Assembly: GCF_004923205.2 (NCBI RefSeq)
Contig: NZ_SELD02000066.1
Coordinates: forward strand, 82,501-146,500
Source: Paracoccus aeridis
Lineage (GTDB): Bacteria > Pseudomonadota > Alphaproteobacteria > Rhodobacterales > Rhodobacteraceae
Direction of reading: 5' to 3'
Length of the DNA: 64,000 bases
Position 1 is the first letter of the stretch. Each line of letters begins with the position of its first letter. This document shows, piece after piece, positions 1 to 11,294 of the stretch. The translations under genes and the position numbers were made by a program. Under the pieces are notes generated by a model that saw nothing but the letters and a program-made list of their open reading frames with translations, was not told where the DNA came from and did no database searches.

Positions 1-460
1 GCCGGTGGACCTGCCGCCAGCGAACAGGCCCCAGCTTGCGAAGTACCCGGTTTGACGAGGTCGCGGCCATGACCGCAAGGATCGTGAAGGCGATCATGCC
101 GAGGACGAGGTAGGGCCGCTTCACGATATCCGCGAGCAACTGCGCCCACAGCAGTCCCATGTCGAGGACGACCCATGCGCCAAGATGCAGCGCCGCATAG
201 GTGAAGGCGACCAGCCCGACCGGACGGCGGAACTTCACCAGGTTGATGCGGAAGAGGCGCAGCGCCGGCGTGAAGCAGAGCGACCCGACCACGAAGTAAA
301 GCGCCGTCCGCCCCAGCCGGTGCTCGATGTCCCGTACCGGGTCGACGCCCAGGCGCCCCGTGACGGTATCCCAGACCAGCAGCGCCAGCGGCATCGCCCC
401 CAGAAGCCACACGATCCCGTTCGGCATCCGGCGCAGGCGGTCGACGAGGCGCTGCACCAT
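1..460 (-). CDS. msrQ: MsrQ, heme-binding membrane subunit of MsrPQ (partial, runs off left edge)
   Basis: This is the N-terminal ~153 residues of MsrQ, the inner-membrane b-heme protein that passes electrons from the respiratory chain to periplasmic MsrP for repair of oxidised methionine. The frame opens with ATG at 460-458 inside TGATG, so it shares one base with the msrP stop and is probably translationally coupled. Hydrophobic helices are visible (about residues 15-30 and 90-100), with a His in TYAALHLGAW and the family loop SSNRVLRKLGPVRWRQVHR just before the window edge. Gene order msrP-msrQ supports the call. The C-terminal third lies outside the window. Confidence 0.92.
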   Translation of the reverse strand, partial: MVQRLVDRLRRMPNGIVWLLGAMPLALLVWDTVTGRLGVDPVRDIEHRLGRTALYFVVGSLCFTPALRLFRINLVKFRRPVGLVAFTYAALHLGAWVVLDMGLLWAQLLADIVKRPYLVLGMIAFTILAVMAATSSNRVLRKLGPVRWRQVHR

Positions 461-1344
461 CAGTAGTCGCGCGCCAGGTCCATGCCGGCGTAGAGATGCG
501 CGACCTCGTCGGCGTAGCCGTTGAACATCAGCGTTTCCTTGCGGCCGCCGAACAGGCCCGCGCCGATCGGGCGCTCGGTCGCCTGGCTCCAGCGCGGGTG
601 ATCGACCCCGGGGTTCACGTTGGCGTAGAAGCCGTATTCCGACGGCTGCATCGCCTGCCATGTGGACACGGGCTGGCGGTCGGTCAGGGTGATGCGGACG
701 AGCGACTTGGCCGACTTGAAACCGTATTTCCACGGCACCACCAGCCGGATCGGCGCGCCGTTCTGGTTCGGGAGCGGCTTGCCGTAGAGCCCGGTCGCGA
801 GCAGCGTCAGCGGGTGCATCGCCTCGTCCAGCCGCAGCCCCTCGACATAGGGCCAGTCGAGGCTGCGGCGCCGCTGCTCGGGCATCTCCTCGGGGCGCAG
901 CAGGGTCTGGAACTCGACGAACTTCGCCGAGGGCTGGACGCCGACCCTGGCCAGCACCCCGGCCAGCGGGACGCCCTGCCACGGGATCACCATGCTCCAC
1001 GCCTCGACGCAGCGCAGGCGGTAGATCCGGTCCTCGACCGCGTTCGCGGGCGCGATGTCGGCCAGCGAATAGCTGCCGGGACGGTCGATCATGCCGCCGA
1101 TATCGACGGCCCAGGGGTCGGTCGTCAGCGCGCCGGCGTTCTCGGCCGGATCGGTCTTGCCGAAACCGAATTCGTAGAAGTTGTTGTAGTTCGTAATCTC
1201 TTCGAAGCTGTTCGGCTTGCCGGGATCGACCGCGGCGCGCGCGGGCAGCGCGGGGCCGGCAGCGGCAAGGCCAAGGCCCGCGATCACGGCGCGGCGGTTC
1301 AGGACCAGCGGCTCGGGGGTGACGTCGTTCCATGAAAGCTTCAT
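460..1344 (-). CDS. msrP: MsrP, molybdopterin protein-methionine-sulfoxide reductase catalytic subunit
   Basis: Periplasmic Mo-cofactor enzyme (YedY/SUOX fold) that reduces methionine sulfoxide in exported proteins, with MsrQ as electron donor. The 294-residue product begins [10 protein letters not shown] and carries a twin-arginine export signal ([15 protein letters not shown], residues 16-30). NYNNFYEFG (about 52-60) and the region around Cys112 ([14 protein letters not shown]), which should supply the thiolate ligand to Mo, are typical of the family. An upstream TTG/ATG-type start would add eight residues, but AAAGGG about six bases before the ATG at 1344 favours the shorter form. It overlaps msrQ by one base. 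No regulator of the operon is visible nearby. Confidence 0.93.
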   Translation of the reverse strand: MKLSWNDVTPEPLVLNRRAVIAGLGLAAAGPALPARAAVDPGKPNSFEEITNYNNFYEFGFGKTDPAENAGALTTDPWAVDIGGMIDRPGSYSLADIAPANAVEDRIYRLRCVEAWSMVIPWQGVPLAGVLARVGVQPSAKFVEFQTLLRPEEMPEQRRRSLDWPYVEGLRLDEAMHPLTLLATGLYGKPLPNQNGAPIRLVVPWKYGFKSAKSLVRITLTDRQPVSTWQAMQPSEYGFYANVNPGVDHPRWSQATERPIGAGLFGGRKETLMFNGYADEVAHLYAGMDLARDY

Positions 1345-1518
1345 CGCAAGCCCTTTCGGCTGACGCACGTTCGTGCGGAGCCTACAGCGGCGACCCGGCA
1401 GGTGCTAATGACGGATTCGCGATGTGCCGATAATGCGCCGCAGGTTCCCCGCCGGGCTGGCGGAACGGCCGCGTCAGGGCCTAGCATCGCCCCGTCCCTT
1501 CAACTCGCGAGCCGCCCC

Positions 1519-2430
1519 ATGAAGATCATCGCCGCCGCCACCGTCGCCGCCGCCACCGTCGCCCACACGATAACCGCCCTGCCTGCCTTTGCCGACGAAA
1601 CGCCCCGCATTGCCGTCATGTCGGCCTTCGAACCGGAATGGACCAGCCTTCAGGCCGACCTTGAGAACGCCGAGCGCACCACCGTCAACGGGACCGAGTT
1701 CGTCACCGGCACGCTGTCGGGGCAGGATGTCGTGCTGTTCCTTTCCGGCGTCTCGATGGTCAACGCGGCGATGACGACGCAGGCCGCGCTCGACCGTTTC
1801 GACATCAGCGCGATCGTCTTTTCCGGGATCGCCGGCGGGATCGATCCGTCGCTGAACATCGGCGACGTGGTGGTCGCCGAGGACTGGGGCAACTGGCTGG
1901 AAGGCGCGATGGCGCGCGAGACGGCTGACGGGTTCGCCCTGCCCGGCTTCCTGACGTCGCCCTTCCCGAACAAGGGCATGATCTTCACCCGCGAAACCAC
2001 CGTCGCATCGGATCGCGGCGCGCCCGAGACGCGGTTCTGGTTCCCCGCCGATCCCGCCCTGCTGGACGCGGCGCGGAAGGTCGCTGAGACGACGCCGCTC
2101 GCGCCCTGCAACGCCGCGAACGTCTGCCTGCGCGAGGCCCCGCAGGTGCGGGTGGGCGGCAAGGCCGTGTCGGGGTCGTCGTTCATGGACAACGCGGACC
2201 TGCGCGGCTGGATCTTCGACACCTTCGACGCGCAGGTCGTGGACATGGAATCGGCCGCCGTGGCGCAGGTCGCGTGGGCGAACGAGGTGCCATTCATCGC
2301 CTTCCGCTCGCTTTCCGACCTCGCCGGCGGCGGGGAGGGTGAGAACGAGATGGGCGTGTTCATGTCGCTGGCGTCGGACAACTCGGCCAAGCTGGTCAAG
2401 GCGTTCCTCGCCGAACTGCCGAAGCCCTGA
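1519..2430 (+). CDS. Exported nucleoside phosphorylase/nucleosidase-family protein (MTA/SAH nucleosidase-like)
   Basis: A 303-residue member of the purine nucleoside phosphorylase/PNP_UDP_1 superfamily. After a cleavable-looking signal peptide (MKIIAAATVAAATVAH...LPAFA), the mature part starts TPRIAVMSAFEPEW, the usual first strand with the acidic pair. Further features are SGIAGGIDPSLNIGDVVVAED, VDMESAAVAQVAW with the ribose-binding Met-Glu, and RSLSDLAGG with the purine-contacting Asp. These are the catalytic positions of MTA/SAH nucleosidase. Such enzymes are normally cytoplasmic, so an exported version suggests salvage of extracellular nucleosides or another substrate. A longer frame upstream of the ATG lacks coding character. 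The gene stands alone and ends at a strong terminator shared with clpB. Confidence 0.8.
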   Translation: MKIIAAATVAAATVAHTITALPAFADETPRIAVMSAFEPEWTSLQADLENAERTTVNGTEFVTGTLSGQDVVLFLSGVSMVNAAMTTQAALDRFDISAIVFSGIAGGIDPSLNIGDVVVAEDWGNWLEGAMARETADGFALPGFLTSPFPNKGMIFTRETTVASDRGAPETRFWFPADPALLDAARKVAETTPLAPCNAANVCLREAPQVRVGGKAVSGSSFMDNADLRGWIFDTFDAQVVDMESAAVAQVAWANEVPFIAFRSLSDLAGGGEGENEMGVFMSLASDNSAKLVKAFLAELPKP

Positions 2431-2434
2431 CGAA

Positions 2435-2463
2435 AAAGGCCCCGGCAATCTGCCGGGGCCTTT
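2435..2463. terminator. Bidirectional terminator between the nucleosidase-like gene and clpB
   Basis: A perfect 13-bp stem (2435-2447 with 2451-2463, loop ATC) has A-run and T-run ends on either side, so it can terminate both converging transcripts. Confidence 0.9.
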
Positions 2464-2474
2464 CCTGTCCGATC

Positions 2475-5102
<2,628 letters not shown>

Positions 5103-5199
5103 CGGCACTTCTCCTTTGCAGCCCCCGCCCTGGACCGCCCGTCATGGCGCGGCCCGCTGCGGGTCTTTGATGAGCAGATGTGTGCGGGCGGGCGGGCTT

Positions 5200-5838
5200 T
5201 CAAGCCGCAAGCGCGGCGTCGAAGAACTGCCGCTCCAGCGCGACCGCGCGATTGAAGAAGTCGTGGCAGAGATCGCCGTGCTCGGGGCCGACACGGTCGA
5301 GTTCCGCCCGGAGAAAGGCCACGAAGTCGCGGAAGTCGGGATTGTCGTGAAGCGTGATCCACTCGGCATGGACGAAGCTTTCGGGGTGGGGCAGCGGCGC
5401 GCGGCTCGCCCATTCGAGGTAAAGCCACTCGGCCACGTTCAGGACCGACAGGCACGCGGCGTAGGATCCGCTCGCGCCCGCCTCGCGCATGATCGCCTTG
5501 AACCCGGCGGTGGGGGCGGCGTCGGGGATCCTCTCGCGGTCGGCCTCGGTGACGCCGAGGGCGTCGAAGGCGCGCAGGAAATAGGTGTTCTCCTCGGTCG
5601 AGACCATGCCGACGAAGCGCCCGAGCCGCAGCCGCGCGGCCGCCGTGTCGGCGTTCAGCATCGCGCCGCCCAGCAGCGACAGGAACGCGTCGAGAAAGCG
5701 GTGATCCTGCACCAGATAGCGCTGCATCGCGTCGTCCGGGACGGTGCCATCGCACAGCTGGACGACGAAGGGGTGGGTGACGGCGGCCGTCCAGTCAGGC
5801 TCGGCCGCGCGGCGCAGGGTATCGGTGAAGCGGTCCAT
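5200..5838 (-). CDS. TenA family protein (thiaminase II-like)
   Basis: A 212-residue, all-helical TenA/THI-4 family protein. Characteristic stretches are THPFVVQLCDGTVPDDAMQRYLVQDHRF (about 21-48) and YAACLSVLNVAEWLYLEWA (about 126-144). TenA enzymes hydrolyse thiamine breakdown products for pyrimidine salvage; Cys129 in YAAC may be the nucleophile of the Cys-type branch, but I could not align it rigorously. TenC- and TenE-like subfamilies have other substrates. It is not beside thiamine genes here; it lies about 95 bases downstream of the clpB start and convergent with nothing, so context does not refine the role. Confidence 0.85.
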   Translation of the reverse strand: MDRFTDTLRRAAEPDWTAAVTHPFVVQLCDGTVPDDAMQRYLVQDHRFLDAFLSLLGGAMLNADTAAARLRLGRFVGMVSTEENTYFLRAFDALGVTEADRERIPDAAPTAGFKAIMREAGASGSYAACLSVLNVAEWLYLEWASRAPLPHPESFVHAEWITLHDNPDFRDFVAFLRAELDRVGPEHGDLCHDFFNRAVALERQFFDAALAA

Positions 5839-5952
5839 GGGTCCTCTCGTCGTTCAGGCGGGGCGACGATTGCCGGGGCGGGCGGGGTTTGCAACCCGGG
5901 GCCGCCGTGCCATAGGCCCGGGAGTTTTCATTGAACCGCCGGAGGGCTCGCG

Positions 5953-6639
5953 ATGGACGACCGACTGATCGTGGCGCTGGACGTGCCGAACGCGCTGGCG
6001 GGGCTGGACCTTGCGGGAAGGCTTGGCGACGCGGTGTCGTTCTACAAGATCGGCCTCGGGATGCTGACGGGGGGCGGGCTCGCGCTTGCCAACGAGCTGA
6101 AGCAGGATCACGGCAAGCGCATCTTCCTGGACATGAAGCTGTACGACATCGGCGCCACGGTCGAGGCGGCGGTGCGCGGCCTCGCGCAATTCGACATCGA
6201 CCTCCTGACGGTTCACGGCGACCCGCACGTGGTGCGCGCGGCCAAGGAGGGCGCGGGCGCCGACATGAAGATCCTTGCGGTCACGATCCTGACCTCGCTC
6301 GACCGCGCCGATCTGGACGCCGGGCTGATGCGCGACGGCGACCTGCACGACCTGACCGTGGAGCGTGCGGCCCGCGCGTTCGAGGCAGGCGCCGACGGCG
6401 TCATCTGTTCCCCGCGCGAGGCGGCAGCGATCCGCGCCCTGCCCGGCTCGCGGCTGATCGTGACGCCGGGGGTGCGGCCTGCGGGCGCGGCGCCGGGCGA
6501 CCAGAAGCGGACCCAGACCCCTGCCGCCGCGATCGAGGCCGGCGCGGACCACATCGTCGTGGGCCGCCCCGTGTGGCAGGCGGTCGATCCGCGCGCCGCC
6601 GCGCAGGCGATCCTGGCGGAACTTCCGCCGCGGCTTTAA
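5953..6639 (+). CDS. pyrF: Orotidine 5'-phosphate decarboxylase
   Basis: Last step of UMP synthesis, decarboxylating OMP in the cytoplasm. The 228-residue TIM barrel opens DRLIVALDVPN and contains the catalytic Asp60-x-Lys62-x-x-Asp65 signature (DMKLYDIGATV), then VTILTSLDRADL, a phosphate-binding VTPGVRPAG and GADHIVVGRPVW near the end. This is the short bacterial form. GGAGG is seven to ten bases before the ATG. It is divergent from the tenA-like gene and convergent with the PAS protein gene. Confidence 0.98.
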   Translation: MDDRLIVALDVPNALAGLDLAGRLGDAVSFYKIGLGMLTGGGLALANELKQDHGKRIFLDMKLYDIGATVEAAVRGLAQFDIDLLTVHGDPHVVRAAKEGAGADMKILAVTILTSLDRADLDAGLMRDGDLHDLTVERAARAFEAGADGVICSPREAAAIRALPGSRLIVTPGVRPAGAAPGDQKRTQTPAAAIEAGADHIVVGRPVWQAVDPRAAAQAILAELPPRL

Positions 6640-6719
6640 GGCCGGGCCCGCAAGGCGCGATCCGAGGCGCCAACCGGCGGACCCGGGAACGCCGCGCGGA
6701 CCGCCCCGCACCCCACCGA

Positions 6720-8396
6720 TCATGCCGACGCCGCAGCACCCCCGCGCCGTTCCTCGGCAACCCCGGCCCGGGACTGGGGACCGGCGAGCGCCGCCGCCGC
6801 CGCGCCATCGGCCGCGCCCGCCGGATCGACCTGCCGCCCCGCCGTTTCCGCGTCGAAGCTGACCAGCGTGCGCGCACCCGACAGGGGGCGCACCGTCCAC
6901 GCCATCAGCCCGCCGTTCGGCGCAACCGTCGCGCCGCGGCGCAGCTCGCGCCCGCGTCCCTCGACCAGCGCGCCGCGCAGCGCGTCGTGGCCGGCGCCCT
7001 CGGGCGCAAAGCTGCGCCAGCGGGCGATGTGGTCGGCCAGCGTCGGCCCGATCTCGTCGCCCCATTGCGCCGAATAGCGACGGTTCGTCATCACCACGCG
7101 CCCGCCTGCATCGAACACCGCCAGCGCCTCGTCGACGGCGTCCATCACCTCGGTCCCGAGCGACAGCTCGGCCCGGAAGCGGCGGGTCAGCGACATCTCC
7201 GAGGTGATGTCCTCGAACAGGAAGGCGATCGCCCCGTCGGGGTGCGGACGGCCGGTCACGCGGTAAGTCTGCCCGCCGGGCAGGATCCACGTCTCGACAT
7301 GGTGGCCCGACGCTGCCGCCGCCTCGAGCGAGGTCATCTTGTTGCGCCAGCTGCGGTAATCCTTCGGCTCGGGCACCATGCGCGCCTCGCGCAGGCGATC
7401 GAGAAACGCGTACAGCGTCGGCCGCGCCGTCAGGAAGCCGGTTTCGACCCCCGTCAGGTCGATCAGCGCCGGATTGAACAGCTGCAGGTTCCGCTTGCGG
7501 TCGAAGATCGCAAGGCCGATCGGCAGGTCGGCGAAGGTCTTGGTCAGCGTCTGCACGAACTCGCGCAGGCTGCGCTCGGCCCGCACGGTGGCGTCGGCGG
7601 TCACGGCGAAGATCATCCGCCCGGATGCGTCGGGGCGGACGTGGCAATCGAACCACAGCGTCCTGTCCTCGGCGTCCTTCAGCGCCGCGCGCACGGGCGC
7701 GTCGGGCTCGGCCAGGGCGAGATCGGCCAAAGCGGATTCGGGCGCGACGGGCACGTCGATCAGGCGCGGAATCGGCCAGATCGTGTCGCCTTCGCTGCGC
7801 GCCTCGGTTTCGGCAAGATAGCCCGCGTTGGCCCAGGTGATCCGGCCCTCGGCATCCTCGTGCCAGACAAGCACCGGCGCCTCGTCCACGGACCGGCGCA
7901 GAATCGCGAGTTCGTCCTCCATGTGCGCGAGAGACTGCGAATCGATGGTGACGCCCGCGTTTTCCGCGGCCGGGTCGGCGATCGTCAGGCGGACCAGCCC
8001 CGATCCCACGTCCTCGAGCGTCAGCCGCAGCCGGGCGGAGCCGAGGCCCTGCCCGCCGAAGGTTTCCGCCCTCCCCTCGGCCGCGAGGCGGTCGAATGCC
8101 GGGCCGAGGTCGGGGAACCGCATCGACAGCCACGCCATCAGCCGCGGCCAGTCGCCTTCGCCGTGAAGCTTAGACAGAAGCGTGCGCGCGGGCGGGGTTG
8201 CGTCGACAAGCCGGCGGTCGCGGAACAGAAGCACCATCGGCTCGACCGTCTGGTCGACCAGCGCCGTTCCCTTGCGTGCCGCGGGTTCGAGCCAGCGCCA
8301 GAGCGCGAGCGCGATCAGCACCGCGACGGTGCCCGCGCCGACGGCGGCGAGGATGGTGAGCGTTTCAGGCGTCATGACGGGACCGTGGGGCAGCAT
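6720..8396 (-). CDS. divL: Membrane PAS-domain protein without kinase domain (probable DivL orthologue)
   Basis: A 558-residue protein with one N-terminal membrane helix (about residues 14-32) followed by a series of PAS-like modules. They can be recognised at about 45-150, 185-275 (DEAPVLVWHEDAEGRITWANAGY), 285-410 (LPIGLAIFDRKRNLQLFNPAL) and 430-535 (MDAVDEALAVFDAGGRVVMTNRR). No HisKA H-box or HATPase N/G boxes follow; the protein ends in a low-complexity Ala-rich tail. In Rhodobacter capsulatus a PAS protein called DivL, shortened relative to Caulobacter DivL, acts on the CckA-ChpT-CtrA relay, and architecture and position fit that. It lies 52 bases downstream of regB on the same strand. 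The start could also be the Met seven codons in; a weak AGG favours 8396. Confidence 0.72.
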   Translation of the reverse strand: MLPHGPVMTPETLTILAAVGAGTVAVLIALALWRWLEPAARKGTALVDQTVEPMVLLFRDRRLVDATPPARTLLSKLHGEGDWPRLMAWLSMRFPDLGPAFDRLAAEGRAETFGGQGLGSARLRLTLEDVGSGLVRLTIADPAAENAGVTIDSQSLAHMEDELAILRRSVDEAPVLVWHEDAEGRITWANAGYLAETEARSEGDTIWPIPRLIDVPVAPESALADLALAEPDAPVRAALKDAEDRTLWFDCHVRPDASGRMIFAVTADATVRAERSLREFVQTLTKTFADLPIGLAIFDRKRNLQLFNPALIDLTGVETGFLTARPTLYAFLDRLREARMVPEPKDYRSWRNKMTSLEAAAASGHHVETWILPGGQTYRVTGRPHPDGAIAFLFEDITSEMSLTRRFRAELSLGTEVMDAVDEALAVFDAGGRVVMTNRRYSAQWGDEIGPTLADHIARWRSFAPEGAGHDALRGALVEGRGRELRRGATVAPNGGLMAWTVRPLSGARTLVSFDAETAGRQVDPAGAADGAAAAALAGPQSRAGVAEERRGGAAASA

Positions 8397-8447
8397 GGCC
8401 CGAACCTAGGACGGGCGGTCTTAAATAATGGTTAACGGGCGCGCGGC

Positions 8448-9800
8448 TCATCCCGTGATCGCCGGATTGTCGCCCAGCGGCGCGCGGGCATCCGCGGCCA
8501 GCGCGCCCCGCGGCCAGGTCACCTCGACCCGGGCCCCGCCGCCCTCGCCGTTGCTGAAGGCGACGGCGGCACCCGACCGTTCCAGCAGGGTCCGCGCAAT
8601 GAACAGCCCCAGCCCCATCCCCTCGGCCCCGCCGGTCCGGTCGGCCGCCCGCCGCGCGGTCAGGAACGGATCGCCCAGCCGCGGCACCATCGCCGGCGGG
8701 AAGCCCGGCCCGTCGTCGGCGATCACCACGGCGATGATCGCGCCCGCGCCCTCGACCCGCTCTGCCGCCGTGATCGTCACGGCGGAACGGGCGAAGTCCG
8801 CGCCGTTCTGGATCAGGTTCCGCAGCCCGTGGACGATCCCCGGATCGCGGCGGACATCAAGCCCCGCGATCTCGCCCGCGTCGATCGCGATCGCCTTGCC
8901 GCGGCCGCGGTGGGGGTCCGCCGCCTCGGACAGAAGCTCGCCCAGCGGGGCGGTGCGCAGGTGCAGGTCGTCCTTGCCCGCGTCGCCCATGCTGCGCAGG
9001 ATGTCGCGGCAGCGGTCGGCCGAGGCGCGGAGCAGGCGCAGGTCCTCTGCGACGCCCGGTCGGTCCGGCAGCAGGTCCTGCAGCTCGTCCTGCAGCTCGG
9101 ACCCCACCAGCTTTATCGTGGCGAGCGGCGTTCCCATCTCGTGCGCGGCCGCCGCGACGATGCCGCCCAGATGCTGCAGCCGCTGTTCGCGCGAAAGCGC
9201 CAGCTGGGTCGCGAACAGCGCCTGCGAGGTCGCCGACAGCTCGGTCGAGACGCGGCCCACGTAAACGACGAAGAACGCGGCACTGATGAGAAGCGCGAGC
9301 CAGTCGCCCAGCTGCAGCGCGATCCGGGGCGGCACGGCGGCGCCCGCCACGAACTCGAGCGGTATCCCCGCCAGCGCCGTCAGCGTGACCAGCGCCACGG
9401 TCAGCACGGCCAGCGGCAGGGTGTCGGACATCCGCAGCGCCGCCGCGCCGATGGTGACGGGGACCAGCATCAGAGGGGCAAACGGGTTGGTCGTCCCGCC
9501 GGTCAGCGTCAACAGAAGGCCAAGCTGCACCGCGTCCATGGCGAGGTGATGGCGCGCGCGTCGGGCCGTCACCGGCGCCCCCCGCGCCGCCAGCATCGTG
9601 TTGGCGGCCGCGTAAAGCCCGATCAGCGCCAGCGCCGGGCCGATCGGGAACCGTGCCCCGATCATCCAGGCCGTCGCCACGGCCGCAAGCTGCCCCGCGA
9701 CCGCGACCCAGCGAAGCGCGATCAGGGTGCGCAGGCGGATCGGCTCGGCCCGCGGCCCGGGCATCAACAGCGGGGACAGGCCCGAGGGGGGCGCCGGCAT
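8448..9800 (-). CDS. regB: RegB/PrrB redox-sensing histidine kinase
   Basis: Inner-membrane kinase of the global RegB-RegA (PrrBA) system, which controls photosynthesis, respiration, nitrogen and carbon fixation genes in response to redox state. Six hydrophobic segments span about residues 25-182, including the ubiquinone-site heptad GGTTNPF (101-107). His220 lies in the H-box GGIVAAAAHEMGTPLATIK. Cys264 in ADRCRDILRSMG matches the redox-active cysteine known as Cys265 in R. capsulatus. N-box RNLIQNGADF and G-boxes DDGPGFP and GMGLGLFIARTLL complete the ATPase domain. The chosen ATG at 9800 has only a weak AGG; a GTG at 9857 would add 19 residues. Divergent from senC. Confidence 0.95.
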   Translation of the reverse strand: MPAPPSGLSPLLMPGPRAEPIRLRTLIALRWVAVAGQLAAVATAWMIGARFPIGPALALIGLYAAANTMLAARGAPVTARRARHHLAMDAVQLGLLLTLTGGTTNPFAPLMLVPVTIGAAALRMSDTLPLAVLTVALVTLTALAGIPLEFVAGAAVPPRIALQLGDWLALLISAAFFVVYVGRVSTELSATSQALFATQLALSREQRLQHLGGIVAAAAHEMGTPLATIKLVGSELQDELQDLLPDRPGVAEDLRLLRASADRCRDILRSMGDAGKDDLHLRTAPLGELLSEAADPHRGRGKAIAIDAGEIAGLDVRRDPGIVHGLRNLIQNGADFARSAVTITAAERVEGAGAIIAVVIADDGPGFPPAMVPRLGDPFLTARRAADRTGGAEGMGLGLFIARTLLERSGAAVAFSNGEGGGARVEVTWPRGALAADARAPLGDNPAITG

Positions 9801-9905
9801 CAGCCTGTTTCCGCCATGGTTCCGGTCATCGTGTCGCAGCCATTCGCGGTTGATCACCGTGTCAGGATGGGTGAAGGGAAACCGGAGTTACAAGGGGATC
9901 CTGCC

Positions 9906-10559
9906 ATGTCGCAACGTATGCCGAAGCACGTGTCGCAGCGCGGGCTGATCGTCGGCGGGGTGGCCGCCACGGCGATCGTTCTCGTCGGCGGCTCGCTGAT
10001 GCTGCGCCAGACCGCCGCCGCCGACCCGTTTGCCGGCTGCCGGCAGGCGGTGGTGGCGGGCGGGGCCGCGCGGCTGGGAACCCCCTTCACGCTGACGGAT
10101 GAAAACGCCCGGCGCGTCACCGACGCGCAGGTGTTCGCCAAGCCCTCGCTCTTCTACGCGGGCTACACCTACTGCCCGGACGTCTGCCCCCTCGACATGG
10201 CCCGCAATGCCGAGGCGGTGACGCTGCTCGACGAACGCGGTGTCGACGTGACGCCGGTCTTCCTGTCGGTCGATCCGCGCCGCGACACGCCCGAACAGCT
10301 GCGCGACTGGACCGACGGGCTGCACCCGAAGATGGTCGGGCTGACCGGCACGCCCGAGGAGATCGACGCGGTCGCCAAGGGCTGGAGTTTCTATTACCGG
10401 GTCAATGACGAACAGGACCAGCAGGATTACCTGGTCGACCACATGACCACGACCTATCTGATCCTGCCGGGTCACGGCACGGTCGAGTTCTTCGGCCGCG
10501 ACACGACGCCCGAAACGATGGCCGACACGGTCGCCTGCTACGTCGAAGCCGCCGCGTGA
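9906..10559 (+). CDS. senC: SenC/PrrC, Sco1-type copper chaperone
   Basis: Membrane-anchored periplasmic thioredoxin-fold protein that delivers copper to the CuA or CuB centre of cytochrome oxidase and is functionally linked to RegB signalling. The 217-residue product has a single N-terminal anchor (about 13-33), the metal motif Cys90-x3-Cys94 (YTYCPDVCP) and distal His179 in YLVDHMTTTYLI. All three Sco ligands are present. AAGGGG is seven bases upstream of the ATG. It starts 105 bases from regB in the opposite direction and precedes regA, as in Rhodobacter. Confidence 0.95.
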   Translation: MSQRMPKHVSQRGLIVGGVAATAIVLVGGSLMLRQTAAADPFAGCRQAVVAGGAARLGTPFTLTDENARRVTDAQVFAKPSLFYAGYTYCPDVCPLDMARNAEAVTLLDERGVDVTPVFLSVDPRRDTPEQLRDWTDGLHPKMVGLTGTPEEIDAVAKGWSFYYRVNDEQDQQDYLVDHMTTTYLILPGHGTVEFFGRDTTPETMADTVACYVEAAA

Positions 10560-10560
10560 A

Positions 10561-10582
10561 ATCGGGGAAATAATTCCTCGAT
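10561..10582 (+). promoter_or_regulatory. Hairpin between senC and regA
   Basis: Nine-base-pair stem (10561-10569 with 10574-10582, one G-U pair, loop ATAA) immediately after the senC stop, without a following T-run. It could attenuate or protect the senC-regA transcript or be a processing site. Function is inferred only. Confidence 0.4.
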
Positions 10583-10654
10583 CTGCGGAATGGAACTGAC
10601 GCGGTTTCGGCACTACATTCATTCGCGAGGCATTTTGCCCCGAAAGGATTGTCG

Positions 10655-11209
10655 ATGACGATGCCCGAGGCCGCCCCGATCGGGCCTGACGCCACTCTGC
10701 TTCTGGTTGATGATGACGCGGTTTTCGTCAACCGGTTGGCGCGTGCAATGGAACGGCGGGGGTTTCAGCCGGTCGTGGCCGAAACCGTGCGGGCCGCGCT
10801 GGACAGCGTGGCACGCCGCCCGGCGGCCTATGCGGTGGTGGACCTCCGGCTGGAGGATGGCAGCGGCCTCGACGTGGTCGATGCCTTGCGCGAGGCGCGG
10901 CCGGACGCGCGCATTGTCGTCCTGACCGGCTACGGCGCGATCGCCACCGCCGTCGCGGCGGTGAAGATGGGCGCGACGGACTACCTCGCGAAACCGGCCG
11001 ACGCGGACGAGGTCACGAATGCGCTTCTGAGCAGCGACGGCGCGTTGCCGCCGCCCCCTGAAAACCCGATGTCGGCCGATCGGGTCCGCTGGGAACATAT
11101 CCAGCGCGTTTACGAGCAATGCGATCGGAATGTCAGCGAAACGGCCCGCCGCCTGCACATGCATCGGCGGACATTGCAACGGATTCTCGCGAAACGAAGC
11201 CCGCGTTGA
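10655..11209 (+). CDS. regA: RegA/PrrA response regulator
   Basis: DNA-binding partner of RegB. The product is 184 residues, the same length as Rhodobacter RegA. The receiver domain has the acidic pair in LLVDDDAVF, phospho-acceptor Asp63 in VVDLRLEDGSG, Thr91 in VLTGYGA and Lys113 in YLAKPAD. After a proline-rich linker (ALPPPPENP), a Fis-type helix-turn-helix (RNVSETARRLHMHRRTLQRIL) closes the protein and is essentially that of the RegA family. The ATG at 10655 has AAAGG seven bases upstream; TTG at 10649 and ATG at 10661 are also in frame. It follows senC by 95 bases and probably shares its transcript. Confidence 0.97.
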   Translation: MTMPEAAPIGPDATLLLVDDDAVFVNRLARAMERRGFQPVVAETVRAALDSVARRPAAYAVVDLRLEDGSGLDVVDALREARPDARIVVLTGYGAIATAVAAVKMGATDYLAKPADADEVTNALLSSDGALPPPPENPMSADRVRWEHIQRVYEQCDRNVSETARRLHMHRRTLQRILAKRSPR

Positions 11210-11294
11210 TACGCGCTGCATCGTTTCCGCTTTCCTTGGCTTCGGCGGAGTGATTTAATTGCGCCCAATAAGACATTCCGACGAGGGTAATGCC

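Noticed and set aside
5931..8435. Very long plus-strand open frame (834 codons) over pyrF and the PAS protein gene
   Set aside because: Composition is Arg/Gly/Ala repeats without any family motif; it is the GC-rich shadow of the opposite-strand and other-frame real genes.
9800..9906. FnrL/FNR box in the regB-senC divergent region
   Set aside because: TTGAT occurs once but the second half ATCAA at the required spacing is absent.
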